NCBI RefSeq assembly: GCF_900105765.1
Contig: NZ_FNTX01000001.1
Span: 992,001 to 1,056,000, forward strand
Direction of reading: 5' to 3'
DNA: 64,000 nt
Source of the DNA: Ruania alba
GTDB taxonomy: Bacteria > Actinomycetota > Actinomycetes > Actinomycetales > Beutenbergiaceae
Shown here piece after piece: positions 1 to 10,089 of this stretch (the first letter of the stretch is position 1; every line of letters starts with the position of its first letter). The notes below the pieces were generated by a model that saw only the letters and a list, made by a program, of their open reading frames with translations, did not search any database and was not told where the DNA came from. Made by a program: the position numbers and the translations under genes.

Positions 1-270
1 ATCCTCGGTGCCGCGTTGCTCGGGGTGCTCTTGCTGAACACCGCGATGGCCGCCACGTCCTACCAGATCCACGAGCAACGGATCGAACTGGCCCAGCTCA
101 CCGAGACGCAGCAGGGGCTGGCTCACGAGGCAGACCGGCGGGCGTCGCCCACCCAGCTGGAGCAGGCGGCCCGGAGAATTGGGATGGAACCGGCCGAGGA
201 CATGCGTTACCTGGTGCTCGAGGATCAGTCGATCCTGGGCGAGGGTGACGGACTGGTGAGCGAGGACTGA
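1..270 (+). CDS. ftsL: FtsL-like septum formation protein, 5' end outside window
   Basis: The reading frame is open from base 1, so the N-terminus is missing. What remains starts inside a hydrophobic segment (about the first 17 residues), followed by a helical, Glu/Gln-rich stretch predicted to form a coiled coil and a short acidic tail. This single-span plus coiled-coil layout, directly ahead of pbpB, fits FtsL, the bitopic division protein that works with FtsQ/DivIC and FtsI/FtsW at the septum. FtsL proteins are poorly conserved, so the name rests mostly on position and topology. The stop lies 11 bases before pbpB. Confidence 0.72.
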   Translation: MLGAALLGVLLLNTAMAATSYQIHEQRIELAQLTETQQGLAHEADRRASPTQLEQAARRIGMEPAEDMRYLVLEDQSILGEGDGLVSED

Positions 271-281
271 GGGGACAGGCG

Positions 282-2069
282 ATGGCGACGAAGAACCAAC
301 GAGCCAATCCGTTCACCGCCGTCGGCACGCCAGAACGCCGCCAGGCAGTGCTGCTGGTGATGCTGCTGGTGGTGGTGCTGGCCTTCACTGCCCGGCTCGT
401 CTACGTCCAGGTGTTCGCCGGGCCCGGCCTGGCCGCAGCGGCGGTGCGGGACCGTAGTTTCACCTATACCGAGCCTGCACTGCGCGGATCGATCGTGGAC
501 TCCGCCGGCACCGTGATGGCCGCCTCGGCTCAGACCTACCGGGTCGTGGTCAACCGGGACGCGATCCCTGCCTACCGCACCTGGGACGCCGACGGGGAGG
601 TCACCGGGTACGGGGCGGCCGCTGCTGCGCGCGACCTCGCGCCGATCCTGGACAGGGACGTGAACACCCTCGGTGCCGAACTCGTCGGCGACGACAAGTA
701 CTCCATCCTGGCCCGCGATGTGGCCCCCGAGGTCTGGCGCGAGATCGCGGCCCTGGGGATCCCCGGTGTCTCCGCCGAGGAGACCTTCGAGCGGGTGTAC
801 CCCAACGGCAACACGGCCGGGCAGATTCTCGGCTGGGTGAACGCTGAAGGAGAAGGAGCTGCTGGCCTGGAGTCCACCCTGAACGACCGACTGCTCGGAA
901 CCGACGGCGAGTTCACCGTGGAGATCGGTGCCACCGGCCAGGTGATCCCGACGGGGCAGAACGCCTCCACCCCACCGGTACCCGGGTGCGATGTGCGGCT
1001 CACCGTCAATGCCGACCTGAACTGGCAGGCACAAACGGTTGTTGACGACGCCGTCGATCGATACGGCGCCGAGTGGGGCGCCGCCGTCGTGATCGATGTG
1101 GACACCGGCAGGATCCTCGCCCTCGCCGACTCCGACGTGGTGGACCCGAACGACCCCGGTGCCTCGCGCTACACCGGTTCGCACGCCGTCCAGGACGTCT
1201 ACGATCCCGGCTCCACCGGCAAGGTGCTCACCGTGCTCTCGGCCCTGGAGGAGGGTGTGGTGACCCCGACCACGTCGGTCGAGGATCCCTACCGCCTCAC
1301 CACGGAGAACGGGCAGACGTTCCGCGACCACACCGAGCACCCGGACCAGATGCTGACCACCACCGGGGTGCTTGCCGAGTCGGCGAACACCGGCACGGTG
1401 AACATTGGCTCCCGGATGAGCGATGAGACCCGGTACGAGTACATGCAGCGCCTCGGCTGGGGCGAGCGCACCGGGATGGGCATGCCGGGTGAGACTGCCG
1501 GCATCTTGCACCACTACGAGGACTGGGACGGCGCGATGCGCTACACCACGATGTTCGGCCAGGGAGTCTCGGTGAACTTGCTGCAGAACACCGCGGTGTT
1601 CTCCACCATCGCCAACGGCGGGGTCCGGATGCCGATGAGCATCGTGGACGGGTACGACTGCGCGGACGGGTACGACCAGGTCGACCCCGGTGACCCGGTG
1701 CAGGTGGTCTCCGAGGAGTCCTCGGACCAGATGATCCGCATGCTGGAGAGCGTCGTCACCGACGCCGGGACTGGCGAGAACGCAGCCATCGAGGGTTACC
1801 GCATCGCCGGCAAGACCGGCACCGCGCAGATGCCGGACGCGAACGGTGAGCTCACCCAGGTCGCTGCCTCTTTCGTGGGGATCGCTCCTGCCGACGACCC
1901 GCAGATCGCGGTCGGTGTGGTGATGTACAACCCGGACACCGGCATCTACGGCGGGACGATCGCCGCACCCGTCTTCCAAGAGATCACGGCCTTCACCCTG
2001 CAGTCCCTCGGTGTGCCGCCGAGCGACGAGGAAGCAGAGCCGTACCCGCTGCGGCCCGACGATGAGTGA
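282..2069 (+). CDS. pbpB: Septal peptidoglycan transpeptidase (class B PBP, FtsI/PbpB)
   Basis: Cross-links peptidoglycan at the division septum. The 595-residue protein has a short cytoplasmic N-terminus, one membrane anchor (about residues 21-45), a PBP dimerisation domain (about 60-230) and a transpeptidase domain. All three active-site motifs are visible: S311-T-G-K314 with the acylated serine, S367-A-N369 and K511-T-G513. Length and order are normal for the family. It partners FtsW, encoded downstream in the same run of genes. The stop overlaps the chosen murE start by 8 bases, so translation is probably coupled. No C-terminal PASTA repeats are visible. Confidence 0.96.
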   Translation: MATKNQRANPFTAVGTPERRQAVLLVMLLVVVLAFTARLVYVQVFAGPGLAAAAVRDRSFTYTEPALRGSIVDSAGTVMAASAQTYRVVVNRDAIPAYRTWDADGEVTGYGAAAAARDLAPILDRDVNTLGAELVGDDKYSILARDVAPEVWREIAALGIPGVSAEETFERVYPNGNTAGQILGWVNAEGEGAAGLESTLNDRLLGTDGEFTVEIGATGQVIPTGQNASTPPVPGCDVRLTVNADLNWQAQTVVDDAVDRYGAEWGAAVVIDVDTGRILALADSDVVDPNDPGASRYTGSHAVQDVYDPGSTGKVLTVLSALEEGVVTPTTSVEDPYRLTTENGQTFRDHTEHPDQMLTTTGVLAESANTGTVNIGSRMSDETRYEYMQRLGWGERTGMGMPGETAGILHHYEDWDGAMRYTTMFGQGVSVNLLQNTAVFSTIANGGVRMPMSIVDGYDCADGYDQVDPGDPVQVVSEESSDQMIRMLESVVTDAGTGENAAIEGYRIAGKTGTAQMPDANGELTQVAASFVGIAPADDPQIAVGVVMYNPDTGIYGGTIAAPVFQEITAFTLQSLGVPPSDEEAEPYPLRPDDE

Positions 2070-3651
2070 GCCGAGCCAGAGGGCGGTAGATTTCGTGCCC
2101 ATGAACGCCCCTGATGCGCCGGTGGCCAGAACCACGGCAGAGCTCGCCGATCTTTTCGAGCTGCAGGCTCACGGATCCGCGACGGCCACGGTGACCGGCG
2201 TCAGTCTGGACAACCGCGACGTCCGGCCGGGTGACCTGTTCGCCGCGCTGCCCGGTGCGCACACCCACGGTGCCGTCCACGCCTCGGCAGCTGTCGACGC
2301 CGGCGCCGTAGCGGTCCTCACCGACGAGGATGGTCTGCGCCGTCTGGCTGATCTCGCTGGTCGCGATGTGCCGGTCCTGGTGGCACCCGACGTGCGCGGC
2401 GTGCTCGGCGGCATCAGCGCTGCCGTCCAGGGCCAGCCCGCCCAGCGGCTCCGGACGTTCGGCATCACCGGGACGAACGGCAAGACCACCACCACGTACC
2501 TGCTCGAGCAGGTGCTCAGCCACCTCGGGCGGACCACGGGCCTGATCGGCACCGTGGAGCTCAAGGTGGCCGAGGAGCACACCCCCGCACGACTGACCAC
2601 CCCCGAGTCCCCGCAGATCCAGGCGTTGCTCGCCCGGATGGTCGGAGCAGGCGTGCAGGATCTCGTGATGGAGGTCTCCTCGCACGCTCTGGCGCTGCAC
2701 CGGGTGGACGGAATCGTCTACGACATGGTCGCTTTCACGCACCTGACGCCCGATCACCTGGACTTTCACGGCGGGATGGAGGGCTACTACCGCGCCAAGG
2801 CTTCCTTGTTCACGGCCGCCCGCGCTCGCCGCGGTGTGATCCTGGCCGACGACGAGTGGGGCCGCCGTCTCGCGGCGGAGGCAGAGATCCCGGTGGTCAC
2901 CATCGGGTCGCAGACACCACCCACGCAGCCGGACCCGGACACCGACTGGTTGCTCACGATCATCGCCAGCCGTCCCGACCACACCACCTTCACCGTGACT
3001 CACCGGGACGGGCGGAGCCTGTCCACCGAGGTGTGGATGCCGGGTCGGTTCAACGCCGCGAACGCAGCGGTCGCCGTCGTGATGGCGATCGAGTCCGGGA
3101 TCAGCATCGGTGACCTCCACCACGCCCTCGCCCACGGTCTACGGGGGAACGTCCCGGGCCGGATGGAGCGCGTGGCGGACCACCCGCGGTGCATCGTCGA
3201 CTTCGCCCACAACACCGAAGCGCTCGATCTGGCGCTGAAGGCGTTGCGACCGACCACCAAGGGTCGCCTCTTCGTGGTTTTCGGTGCCACCGGCGAGCGG
3301 GACACCGCCAAGCGTGCGTTGATGGGGGAGGTGGCCGTCGCTCGTGCCGATGTGGTGGTGGTCACCGACGACGACCCGCACGATGAGGACCCGGCACAGA
3401 TCCGTACGGCCGTGATGGTCGGTGCGCTGCGCGCTGTGCCGGCGGCACAACGGGCAGGGCGCACCGTCGACGTCTTCGAGGTGGCCCCGCGTGCGACCGC
3501 GATCCGACGGGCCGTGCAGTTCGCCGGTCCCTCCGACACCGTGCTGGTGGCCGGGCGCGGGCACGAGACCATCCAGGAGATCGCCGGAGTGGAGCACCAC
3601 CTGGACGACCGGGACGAGGTGCGTGCCGCCCTGGACGGAGGAGCACGGTGA
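2062..3651 (+). CDS. murE: UDP-MurNAc-tripeptide synthetase MurE, probably not mDAP-specific
   Basis: Adds the third amino acid of the peptidoglycan stem to UDP-MurNAc-L-Ala-D-Glu in the cytoplasm. Visible: an N-terminal substrate domain, the ATP loop GTNGKTTT, the central Mur-ligase domain and the C-terminal domain. The specificity motif reads D437-D-P-H440, where mDAP-adding enzymes normally have DNPR; loss of that arginine suggests L-lysine or another diamino acid. The ATG at 2062 (529 aa) overlaps the pbpB stop by 8 bases; an in-frame ATG at 2101 is an alternative. Neither has a strong Shine-Dalgarno. The 3' end overlaps murF by 4 bases. Confidence 0.93.
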   Translation: MSEPSQRAVDFVPMNAPDAPVARTTAELADLFELQAHGSATATVTGVSLDNRDVRPGDLFAALPGAHTHGAVHASAAVDAGAVAVLTDEDGLRRLADLAGRDVPVLVAPDVRGVLGGISAAVQGQPAQRLRTFGITGTNGKTTTTYLLEQVLSHLGRTTGLIGTVELKVAEEHTPARLTTPESPQIQALLARMVGAGVQDLVMEVSSHALALHRVDGIVYDMVAFTHLTPDHLDFHGGMEGYYRAKASLFTAARARRGVILADDEWGRRLAAEAEIPVVTIGSQTPPTQPDPDTDWLLTIIASRPDHTTFTVTHRDGRSLSTEVWMPGRFNAANAAVAVVMAIESGISIGDLHHALAHGLRGNVPGRMERVADHPRCIVDFAHNTEALDLALKALRPTTKGRLFVVFGATGERDTAKRALMGEVAVARADVVVVTDDDPHDEDPAQIRTAVMVGALRAVPAAQRAGRTVDVFEVAPRATAIRRAVQFAGPSDTVLVAGRGHETIQEIAGVEHHLDDRDEVRAALDGGAR

Positions 3652-5072
3652 TCCCTCTTTCACTGAACGATGTGGCCACCGTGACCGGTGGTCAGGTTCG
3701 ATTTCCCGACGGCGCAGCACCCGAGGGTCGGGTGGCCGTCACCGGTGAGGTGGTCATCGACTCCCGCGCCTGCAAGCCTGGGAGCCTGTTCGTCGCCGTC
3801 GTGGGCGAGCGGGTGGACGGCCACGACTACCTGCAGGCTGCCGCCGATCGCGGCGCCGCCGCTGCCCTGGTGTCCCGCCCGGTCCCGGGCAGCCCGGTCC
3901 CCACCGTGCTTGTGCCCGACGTCCAGCTCGCACTCGCGGACCTGGCGCGGGAGGTGCTCGCGCGACTGCGCGCCGCCGGGGAGATCGTCGTGGTGGCGAT
4001 CACCGGATCGGTGGGCAAGACCACCACGAAGGACCTGCTCGCGCAGCTGCTCACCCCGCTCGGTGACTTGATCGCCCCGGCAGGTTCGTTCAACAACGAG
4101 CTCGGGCTGCCCCTCACGGTGCTTCGGGCCACGCCGGACACCCGGGTGCTGGTGCTCGAGATGGGGGCCGACGCACCCGGCAACCTCACCTACCTGACCT
4201 CGATCGCTCCGCCGGATATCGCCGTCGTGCTTGCCGTCGGCACTGCCCACCTGGGTGGCTTCGGCAGCGTGGAGGGCATCGCCCGGGCGAAGTCCGAGCT
4301 CGTGCAAGGGTTGCGTCCCGACGGCGTCGCCGTGCTCAACGCCGACGACCCCCGTGTGACGCCGATGGCCGCGCTCTCCGCCGGCGCCCGGGTACAGACC
4401 TTCGGCCGGGACGGCTCCGGGGCGGACGTGCGCGCGGAGACGGTGCACGTCGACGCCTCCGGGCGGGCGTCGTTCACCTTGGACACCGGTGCCGCCCGAG
4501 TACCCGTGCAGCTCGCACTCGTCGGTGGCCACCATGTGAGCAATGCCCTCGCCGCCGCCTCGGTGGCCCTCACCCTGGGGCTCTCGGTCGACGATGTGGC
4601 GCAGCGGCTCGCCGACGCCGGGGCGCTCAGCCCGCACCGCATGCACGTGCGTGCATGGGGTGCGCGCACCGTGATCGACGATGCCTACAACGCGAACCCG
4701 GACTCGATGCGCGCCGCGCTGGACGCGCTCGGCGCGATCGCCGCCGGACGGCGTACCGTAGCGGTGCTCGGCGAGATGCGTGAGCTCGGTGCGATCACCG
4801 AGCGAGCGCACGAGGAGATCGGGAGGTACGCGTCCGAGCGCGCGGACCTGGTCGTGGTGATCGGTGCCGGCGCGGACGGTATCGCCCGGGGGGCGCGATC
4901 CGTCGGTGCGCAGGTACGCACCGTGACAGATGTGATGGATGCGGAGGAACTGCTGGTGACCGAGCTCGGGCCCGACGACGTCGTGCTGATCAAGTCGTCC
5001 AACTCGGCCGGGCTCGCCGTGCTGGCCGACCGGCTGGTCGACGCCGACGGACCGGCGGGAGACCCAGCGTGA
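3648..5072 (+). CDS. murF: UDP-MurNAc-tripeptide:D-Ala-D-Ala ligase MurF
   Basis: Joins D-Ala-D-Ala to the UDP-MurNAc-tripeptide, completing the cytoplasmic pentapeptide precursor. The 474-residue protein has the expected three domains. The ATP loop G120-S-V-G-K124-T-T is clear, followed by an NNE-type stretch shortly after it and an AYNANPDS segment in the C-terminal part typical of MurF. GTG start overlaps the murE stop (GTGA), and the stop overlaps the mraY start in the same way, so the ligases are likely translated in step. Length is normal. Confidence 0.95.
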   Translation: MIPLSLNDVATVTGGQVRFPDGAAPEGRVAVTGEVVIDSRACKPGSLFVAVVGERVDGHDYLQAAADRGAAAALVSRPVPGSPVPTVLVPDVQLALADLAREVLARLRAAGEIVVVAITGSVGKTTTKDLLAQLLTPLGDLIAPAGSFNNELGLPLTVLRATPDTRVLVLEMGADAPGNLTYLTSIAPPDIAVVLAVGTAHLGGFGSVEGIARAKSELVQGLRPDGVAVLNADDPRVTPMAALSAGARVQTFGRDGSGADVRAETVHVDASGRASFTLDTGAARVPVQLALVGGHHVSNALAAASVALTLGLSVDDVAQRLADAGALSPHRMHVRAWGARTVIDDAYNANPDSMRAALDALGAIAAGRRTVAVLGEMRELGAITERAHEEIGRYASERADLVVVIGAGADGIARGARSVGAQVRTVTDVMDAEELLVTELGPDDVVLIKSSNSAGLAVLADRLVDADGPAGDPA

Positions 5073-6151
5073 TCGCGATCCTTCTCTCCGGGGCGCTCGC
5101 ACTGATCGTCTCGCTGCTCGGCACCCCGCTGTTCATCCGCTTCCTGGTGCACCGCAACTACGGGCAGTTCATCCGGCAGGACGGTCCGACCGCGCACTTC
5201 ACCAAACGTGGCACGCCCACCATGGGGGGCGTCGTCATCATCGTGGCCACACTGGTGGCGTATGCGTTCGCGAATGTGGTGAGCGGGAACGTGCCCAGCG
5301 CCTCGGGTCTGCTGCTGCTGTTCCTGATGGTGGGGCTGGGAATCGTGGGGTTCCTTGACGATTTCATCAAGATCAGCCGGCAACGATCGCTCGGATTGAG
5401 CCCCACCTGGAAGATCATCGGGCAGGGTGTCATCGGCGTGGCGTTCTCCGTGCTAGTGCTGCAGTTCCCGAACGAGCGGTTCCGCACACCGGCAAGTACG
5501 CAGATCTCCTTCTCCCGTGATCTCGGCATCGATCTTGCGTTCGCTGGGGCGACGGTGGGGCTGATCCTGTTCGTGATCTGGGCGAACTTCCTGATCACTG
5601 CCTGGTCCAACGCCGTCAACCTCACCGACGGGCTGGACGGACTTGCCACGGGTGCCTCGATGTTCGTCTTCGGTGCTTATACGCTGATGACGTTCTTCCA
5701 GATGAACCAGAGTTGTCAGGTACTCGCCACCGTGGGTCCGAGCTGTTACGAGGTGCGCGATCCCAATGACCTGGCCATCGCCGCCGCGGCTATCGTGGGT
5801 GCCTGCTTCGGGTTCCTGTGGTGGAACGCGTCCCCGGCGAAGATCTTCATGGGCGACACCGGTGCCCTCGCCCTGGGTGGTGCCCTGGCCGGGATGACCA
5901 TCCTCACCCGCACCGAGATCCTCGGTGCGATCATCGGCGGCCTGTTCGTGATCATCATCCTCTCCGACGTGATCCAGATCGGGTTCTTCAAGGCCACCGG
6001 ACGGCGCGTGTTCAAGATGGCCCCGCTGCACCACCACTTCGAGCTGATGGGCTGGGGTGAGGTGACGATCGTGATCCGGTTCTGGATCATCGCCGCCCTA
6101 TGCGCATCCCTGGGGCTGGGGATCTTCTATGCGGAGTGGATCGCTGGATGA
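5069..6151 (+). CDS. mraY: Phospho-MurNAc-pentapeptide transferase MraY
   Basis: Integral membrane enzyme that transfers phospho-MurNAc-pentapeptide from UDP to undecaprenyl phosphate, making lipid I. The 360-residue sequence shows about ten hydrophobic segments. Signature motifs are present: [12 protein letters not shown] with Asp187 and Asp190, [12 protein letters not shown] and [14 protein letters not shown] near the C-terminus, which supplies the His-rich Mg/nucleotide site. GTG start overlaps murF by 4 bases, and the stop overlaps murD by 4 bases. Nothing unusual. Confidence 0.97.
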   Translation: MIAILLSGALALIVSLLGTPLFIRFLVHRNYGQFIRQDGPTAHFTKRGTPTMGGVVIIVATLVAYAFANVVSGNVPSASGLLLLFLMVGLGIVGFLDDFIKISRQRSLGLSPTWKIIGQGVIGVAFSVLVLQFPNERFRTPASTQISFSRDLGIDLAFAGATVGLILFVIWANFLITAWSNAVNLTDGLDGLATGASMFVFGAYTLMTFFQMNQSCQVLATVGPSCYEVRDPNDLAIAAAAIVGACFGFLWWNASPAKIFMGDTGALALGGALAGMTILTRTEILGAIIGGLFVIIILSDVIQIGFFKATGRRVFKMAPLHHHFELMGWGEVTIVIRFWIIAALCASLGLGIFYAEWIAG

Positions 6152-7620
6152 GCGCAGGCACGGGGATCGACGAGCTGCGCGGACGCAACGTCCTGGTCGC
6201 CGGGCTCGGCGCTTCGGGGCGGTCCGCCGTCGAGGTGCTCACCGAGCTCGGGGCCCGGGTCACGGCTGTGGACGGACGTGACCTGCAGGACGTGCTGCCC
6301 CCGGGCGCCGATCTGCCGGCGGGGGTGCGGGTCATCACCGAGCCCGATCCGACGACGCTGGCCGAGAGGACCTGGGAGGATGCCCCGAGCCTGGTGGTCG
6401 CCTCGCCCGGGTGGCGCCCGACGACGCCGGTGCTCGCCGCTGCTGCCGCGCACGGGGTGCCGGTCTGGAGCGAGGTGGAGCTGGCCTGGCAGATCTGCCC
6501 CGCGACGGTGCGCTGGCTCACCCTGACTGGCACCAACGGGAAGACCACGACCGTGTCCATGCTGGCCGAGATGCTCACCGCACACGGTTGGCGTGCCCCG
6601 GCTGTCGGGAACGTCGGCACTCCGATCGCGACGACCGTGTTGGGCGCTCGCGGTGGTGACGGGCCCGGCCTCGATGCACTCGCGGTCGAACTGTCCAGCT
6701 TCCAGTTGCACCACACCCACTCCGTCTCGGCGATCGCCTCGGCCTGTCTGAACGTCGACGCCGACCACCTGGACTGGCACGGCTCGATGGACGACTACGT
6801 GGATGCCAAGGCACGCGTGCACCACCGCACGCAGCTGGCGTGCGTGTACAACGTGGCGGATCCGCGGACCCGGACCATGGTGGCTGAGGCAGACGTGGCC
6901 GAGGGTGCCCGCGCCGTCGGTTTCACCCTCGGTAGCCCAGGGGTGGGCGAGGTCGGTGTGGTCGAGGACGTGCTCGCCGACCGTGCGTTCGTGGCGAACC
7001 GGCAGACCCATGCGGCCGAGCTGGGCAGCCTGGCCGACCTGGCTCACCTCGGTTCCGGCGCTGAGGTCCCGCCACACATCGTGGCGAATGCGCTCGCCGC
7101 TGGTGCCCTGGCGCGAGCGGCCGGCGTGGAACCCGCGGCCGTGGCAGCAGGACTGCGTGCCTACACCCCGGGCGAGCACCGGATGCAGACGGTGGCCACC
7201 ATCGACGGGGTGCGCTATGTCGACGACTCGAAGGCCACCAACGCGCACGCCGCCGCGGCGGCGCTCAGCGCGATGGAGCCGGGCCGGACCGTGTGGATCG
7301 CCGGTGGTCTGGCCAAGGGTGCCCGACTGGACGACCTTGTGGCCATGCACCGGGAGAAGTTGCGGGCCGCCGTCGTGATCGGTGTGGACCAGCGCCCCGT
7401 GCTGGACGCACTTGAGCGACACGCGCCCGGCCTCCCGCGCGAGGTGGTGCCTGCTGGCGACACTGAAGTCATGAGGACAGCAGTCGACGCCGCACATGCG
7501 CTGGCCCGCCCGGGTGACGTGGTGCTGCTCGCACCGGCCTGCGCGTCGATGGATCAGTTCCGCTCCTATGCCGCGCGCGGCGACGCGTTCGCGGCGGCGG
7601 TACGGGACCGCGAGTCATGA
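6148..7620 (+). CDS. murD: UDP-MurNAc-L-Ala:D-Glu ligase MurD
   Basis: Adds D-glutamate to UDP-MurNAc-L-Ala. The protein (490 aa from the ATG at 6148) has the N-terminal Rossmann-like UDP-binding domain ([17 protein letters not shown]), the ATP loop [13 protein letters not shown] and the C-terminal domain with a DDSKATN motif. A longer frame opens at 6100 inside mraY, but the ATG at 6148 gives the ATGA overlap used throughout this cluster and the family's usual N-terminus. The stop overlaps ftsW by 4 bases. Confidence 0.95.
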   Translation: MSAGTGIDELRGRNVLVAGLGASGRSAVEVLTELGARVTAVDGRDLQDVLPPGADLPAGVRVITEPDPTTLAERTWEDAPSLVVASPGWRPTTPVLAAAAAHGVPVWSEVELAWQICPATVRWLTLTGTNGKTTTVSMLAEMLTAHGWRAPAVGNVGTPIATTVLGARGGDGPGLDALAVELSSFQLHHTHSVSAIASACLNVDADHLDWHGSMDDYVDAKARVHHRTQLACVYNVADPRTRTMVAEADVAEGARAVGFTLGSPGVGEVGVVEDVLADRAFVANRQTHAAELGSLADLAHLGSGAEVPPHIVANALAAGALARAAGVEPAAVAAGLRAYTPGEHRMQTVATIDGVRYVDDSKATNAHAAAAALSAMEPGRTVWIAGGLAKGARLDDLVAMHREKLRAAVVIGVDQRPVLDALERHAPGLPREVVPAGDTEVMRTAVDAAHALARPGDVVLLAPACASMDQFRSYAARGDAFAAAVRDRES

Positions 7621-8972
7621 GCGCACCGGCGCCGCCGCGCCGATCCGGGGCCCGCACCGGCGGGAGGAGCTCGACGGGCACGAAAGGCAGGCCCACCCAG
7701 CCCGCCCCGCGGCGCCCGAGTACCCGCCGACCGGCCACGAAGGCCACGAAGGCCACGAAACGGTCACTTCCGTGGACTCAGAGCGCCGCCTGGCAGTCCC
7801 CGGTGACCAGTTACTACCTCATCGGCGGTGCCACGCTGCTGCTGCTCGCGTTCGGACTGATCATGGTGCTCTCCGCCTCCTCGATCCCGTCGCTGCGCGA
7901 TGGCGGCTCCATCACCAGCGGATTCCAGAACCAGGCGCTCTATGCCCTGATCGCGCTCCCCGTGGCGTTCGGCATCTCCCGCATCCCGGTGTCGTGGATC
8001 CGATGGCTCGCGTGGCCGGCGATGCTCGGCGCCCTGGCGCTGCAGGGCCTGTTGTTCACGCCACTGGCTGTCGGTGAAGGTGGCAATACGGCGTGGGTGC
8101 ATCTGCCCGGCGGCGTGGTGTTCCAACCCTCCGAGTTCGGCAAGTTCGGGCTCGCCCTCTGGCTCGGTGCTGTGCTCGCCACGAAGGGTCGGCTGCTGCG
8201 GCACTGGTCGCACGTGATCTTCCCAGGCCTGGTGGTCTCGGCGTTCTTCCTCGGCACCGTGGTCTACTCCGGTGACCTGGGTACGGCGCTGATCGTGATC
8301 GTGCTGGTAGCTGGGGCGCTCTGGGTGGCCGGTGTGCCGCTGTCCAAGTTCGTGGTTGCCGGGAGCGTCGTGCTTGCCGCCGTGGCGGCGCTGGTGATCG
8401 CCTCAGGCAACCGCACCGCTCGGGTGCTCGCCTTCCTGGGTATCGGCGAGGAGGTCGATCCGGAAGGACTCGGCTTGCAACCGCAACGCGCTCTCGAGGG
8501 GCTCGGGACCGGTGGCATCTCGGGGGTGGGCCTGGGAGCTTCCCGGGAGAAGTGGCTCTGGCTGCCTGCCGCCGAGGACGACTACATCTTCGCCATCATC
8601 GGTGAGGAGCTCGGGCTGCTCGGCTGCCTGCTGGTCCTTGCGCTCTTCGTGGTGCTCGCGATCGGCTTCAGCCGGGTGATCGCCCGGCACCCGAACCCGT
8701 TCGTGAAGATCACCACCGGGGCGATCGCCTGCTGGATCCTCGGCCAGGCCCTGGTGAACATCGGTGTGGTGATCGGGCTGCTCCCGGTGCTCGGCGTCCC
8801 GCTTCCGCTGCTGTCCAAGGGAGGCTCAGCCCTGGTGACGACGATCGGCGCGTTGGCCGTGGTGCTCGCCTTCGCACGTGACGAGCCGGGTGCCAAGGAC
8901 GCGCTCGCCGCACGACGAGGCTCGATGCGCCGATCGCTGGCCGTGATCGCGCCGGGACGTAGCCGTGGCTGA
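7617..8972 (+). CDS. ftsW: Lipid II polymerase FtsW (SEDS family)
   Basis: SEDS-family glycosyltransferase that polymerises lipid II at the septum together with the FtsI/PbpB transpeptidase. After a basic, Pro/Arg/Lys-rich cytoplasmic N-terminus of about 60 residues come roughly ten membrane segments. Family motifs are visible: PSEFGKFGLALWLGA, YIFAIIGEELGLLG and GVPLPLLSKGGSAL, the last corresponding to the usual PLPLISYGGSS with Lys in place of Tyr. The N-terminal tail contains a three-copy 9-bp tandem repeat at 7733-7759 coding KATKATK. The start overlaps murD (ATGA) and the stop overlaps murG by 8 bases. Confidence 0.95.
   Translation: MSAPAPPRRSGARTGGRSSTGTKGRPTQPAPRRPSTRRPATKATKATKRSLPWTQSAAWQSPVTSYYLIGGATLLLLAFGLIMVLSASSIPSLRDGGSITSGFQNQALYALIALPVAFGISRIPVSWIRWLAWPAMLGALALQGLLFTPLAVGEGGNTAWVHLPGGVVFQPSEFGKFGLALWLGAVLATKGRLLRHWSHVIFPGLVVSAFFLGTVVYSGDLGTALIVIVLVAGALWVAGVPLSKFVVAGSVVLAAVAALVIASGNRTARVLAFLGIGEEVDPEGLGLQPQRALEGLGTGGISGVGLGASREKWLWLPAAEDDYIFAIIGEELGLLGCLLVLALFVVLAIGFSRVIARHPNPFVKITTGAIACWILGQALVNIGVVIGLLPVLGVPLPLLSKGGSALVTTIGALAVVLAFARDEPGAKDALAARRGSMRRSLAVIAPGRSRG
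7733..7759 (+). repeat. Tandem repeat, 3 x 9 bp (GGCCACGAA) inside ftsW
   Basis: Three perfect head-to-tail copies of GGCCACGAA encode the KATKAT stretch of the cytoplasmic tail of FtsW. Because the unit is 9 bp, copy-number change would lengthen or shorten the tail without shifting the frame. Confidence 0.9.
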
Positions 8973-10089
8973 ACGCTTCGTCCTCGCCGGCGGTGGCTCC
9001 GCCGGCCACGTGAACCCGCTGCTCGCCACCGCGGCCGAGCTGCAGGCGCGCCGTCCGGACGCAGAACTGACCGTGCTCGGCACAGCCGAGGGGTTGGAGG
9101 CCGAGCTCGTGCCGGCCGCTGGTCACGAGCTCACCGTGATCGAGAAGGTCCCGATGCCGCGACGCCCGAATGCCGACGCGATCCGGTTCCCCGGGCGCTG
9201 GCGACGCGCCATCGCCACGGCGAGGGACGCCGTCGACGGGGCGGACGCCGTGGTGGGCTTCGGCGGCTATGTGGCCACCCCCGCCTACCTCGCGGCGCGA
9301 CGGCTCGGCGTGCCGATCGTGATTCACGAGCAGAACGCCCTCCCAGGGCTGGCGAACCGGCTCGGTGCCCGGTGGGCACACGCGGTGGGGGTCACCTTCG
9401 CCGACACCCCGTTGCCCGGTGCGCAGTGGGTGGGCCTGCCGCTGCGCCCCGAGATCGCCGCACTGTTGGCCGAGCGGGGGCAGGATGCCACGGCGCGTGC
9501 CCGGACTGGGGCTCTCGCATGTGGGCTGGACCCGGACCGACTCACCGTGCTGGTCACGGGTGGCTCGCTCGGCGCGCTGCGGCTGAACACGCAGGTACCC
9601 ACCGTGGCCGAGGATCTGGTCGCGGCCGGTGCCCAGGTGCTGCACGTGAGCGGCAACGGCAAGGTCGGCCAGGTCCGGCAGGCCCGATCAGCGATGCCGG
9701 ACCACGTTCGGGCGCACTATCACGTGCGGGAGTATCTGACCGAGATGCACGAGGCGCTCGCCTGTGCCGACCTCATGATCGGCCGGTCCGGTGCCGGCAC
9801 AGTGAGCGAGCTGGCCGCCCTGGGCATCCCTGCCGTCTACGTGCCGTTGCCCGTCGGCAACGGGGAGCAGCGCCGCAACGCCGCCGGAGTGGTCCACGCC
9901 GGCGGGGGGCTGCTGGTGGCCGACGACGCCCTCACCACGCCCTGGCTGCGTGAGCACGTGGTGGCGTTGCTCGTCGACCGTGAACGCCTCCAGGCGATGG
10001 GCACCGCGGCCGCCGAGGTGGGCGTGCGCGACGCGGCCGCACGCCTGGCCGACCTGGTGCTGGCGGCCGCCGACGGGCACCACCGATGA
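8965..10089 (+). CDS. murG: UDP-GlcNAc:lipid I N-acetylglucosaminyltransferase MurG
   Basis: GT-B glycosyltransferase at the inner membrane face; it converts lipid I to lipid II. The 374-residue protein opens with the glycine-rich loop GGGSAGHVNPLLA, followed by HEQNALPGLANR. The C-terminal UDP-GlcNAc domain shows GGSLGALRLN, RSGAGTVSELAALG and GEQRRNA (a QxxNA-type motif). GTG start overlaps the ftsW stop by 8 bases; its own stop overlaps murC by 4 bases. Confidence 0.96.
   Translation: MAERFVLAGGGSAGHVNPLLATAAELQARRPDAELTVLGTAEGLEAELVPAAGHELTVIEKVPMPRRPNADAIRFPGRWRRAIATARDAVDGADAVVGFGGYVATPAYLAARRLGVPIVIHEQNALPGLANRLGARWAHAVGVTFADTPLPGAQWVGLPLRPEIAALLAERGQDATARARTGALACGLDPDRLTVLVTGGSLGALRLNTQVPTVAEDLVAAGAQVLHVSGNGKVGQVRQARSAMPDHVRAHYHVREYLTEMHEALACADLMIGRSGAGTVSELAALGIPAVYVPLPVGNGEQRRNAAGVVHAGGGLLVADDALTTPWLREHVVALLVDRERLQAMGTAAAEVGVRDAAARLADLVLAAADGHHR

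Noticed and set aside
225-2135. 636-codon open frame on the minus strand opposite pbpB
   Set aside because: Antisense to a certain gene. Its composition (His/Val/Gly/Arg-rich) is the usual shadow of GC-rich third positions, and no family motif is seen.
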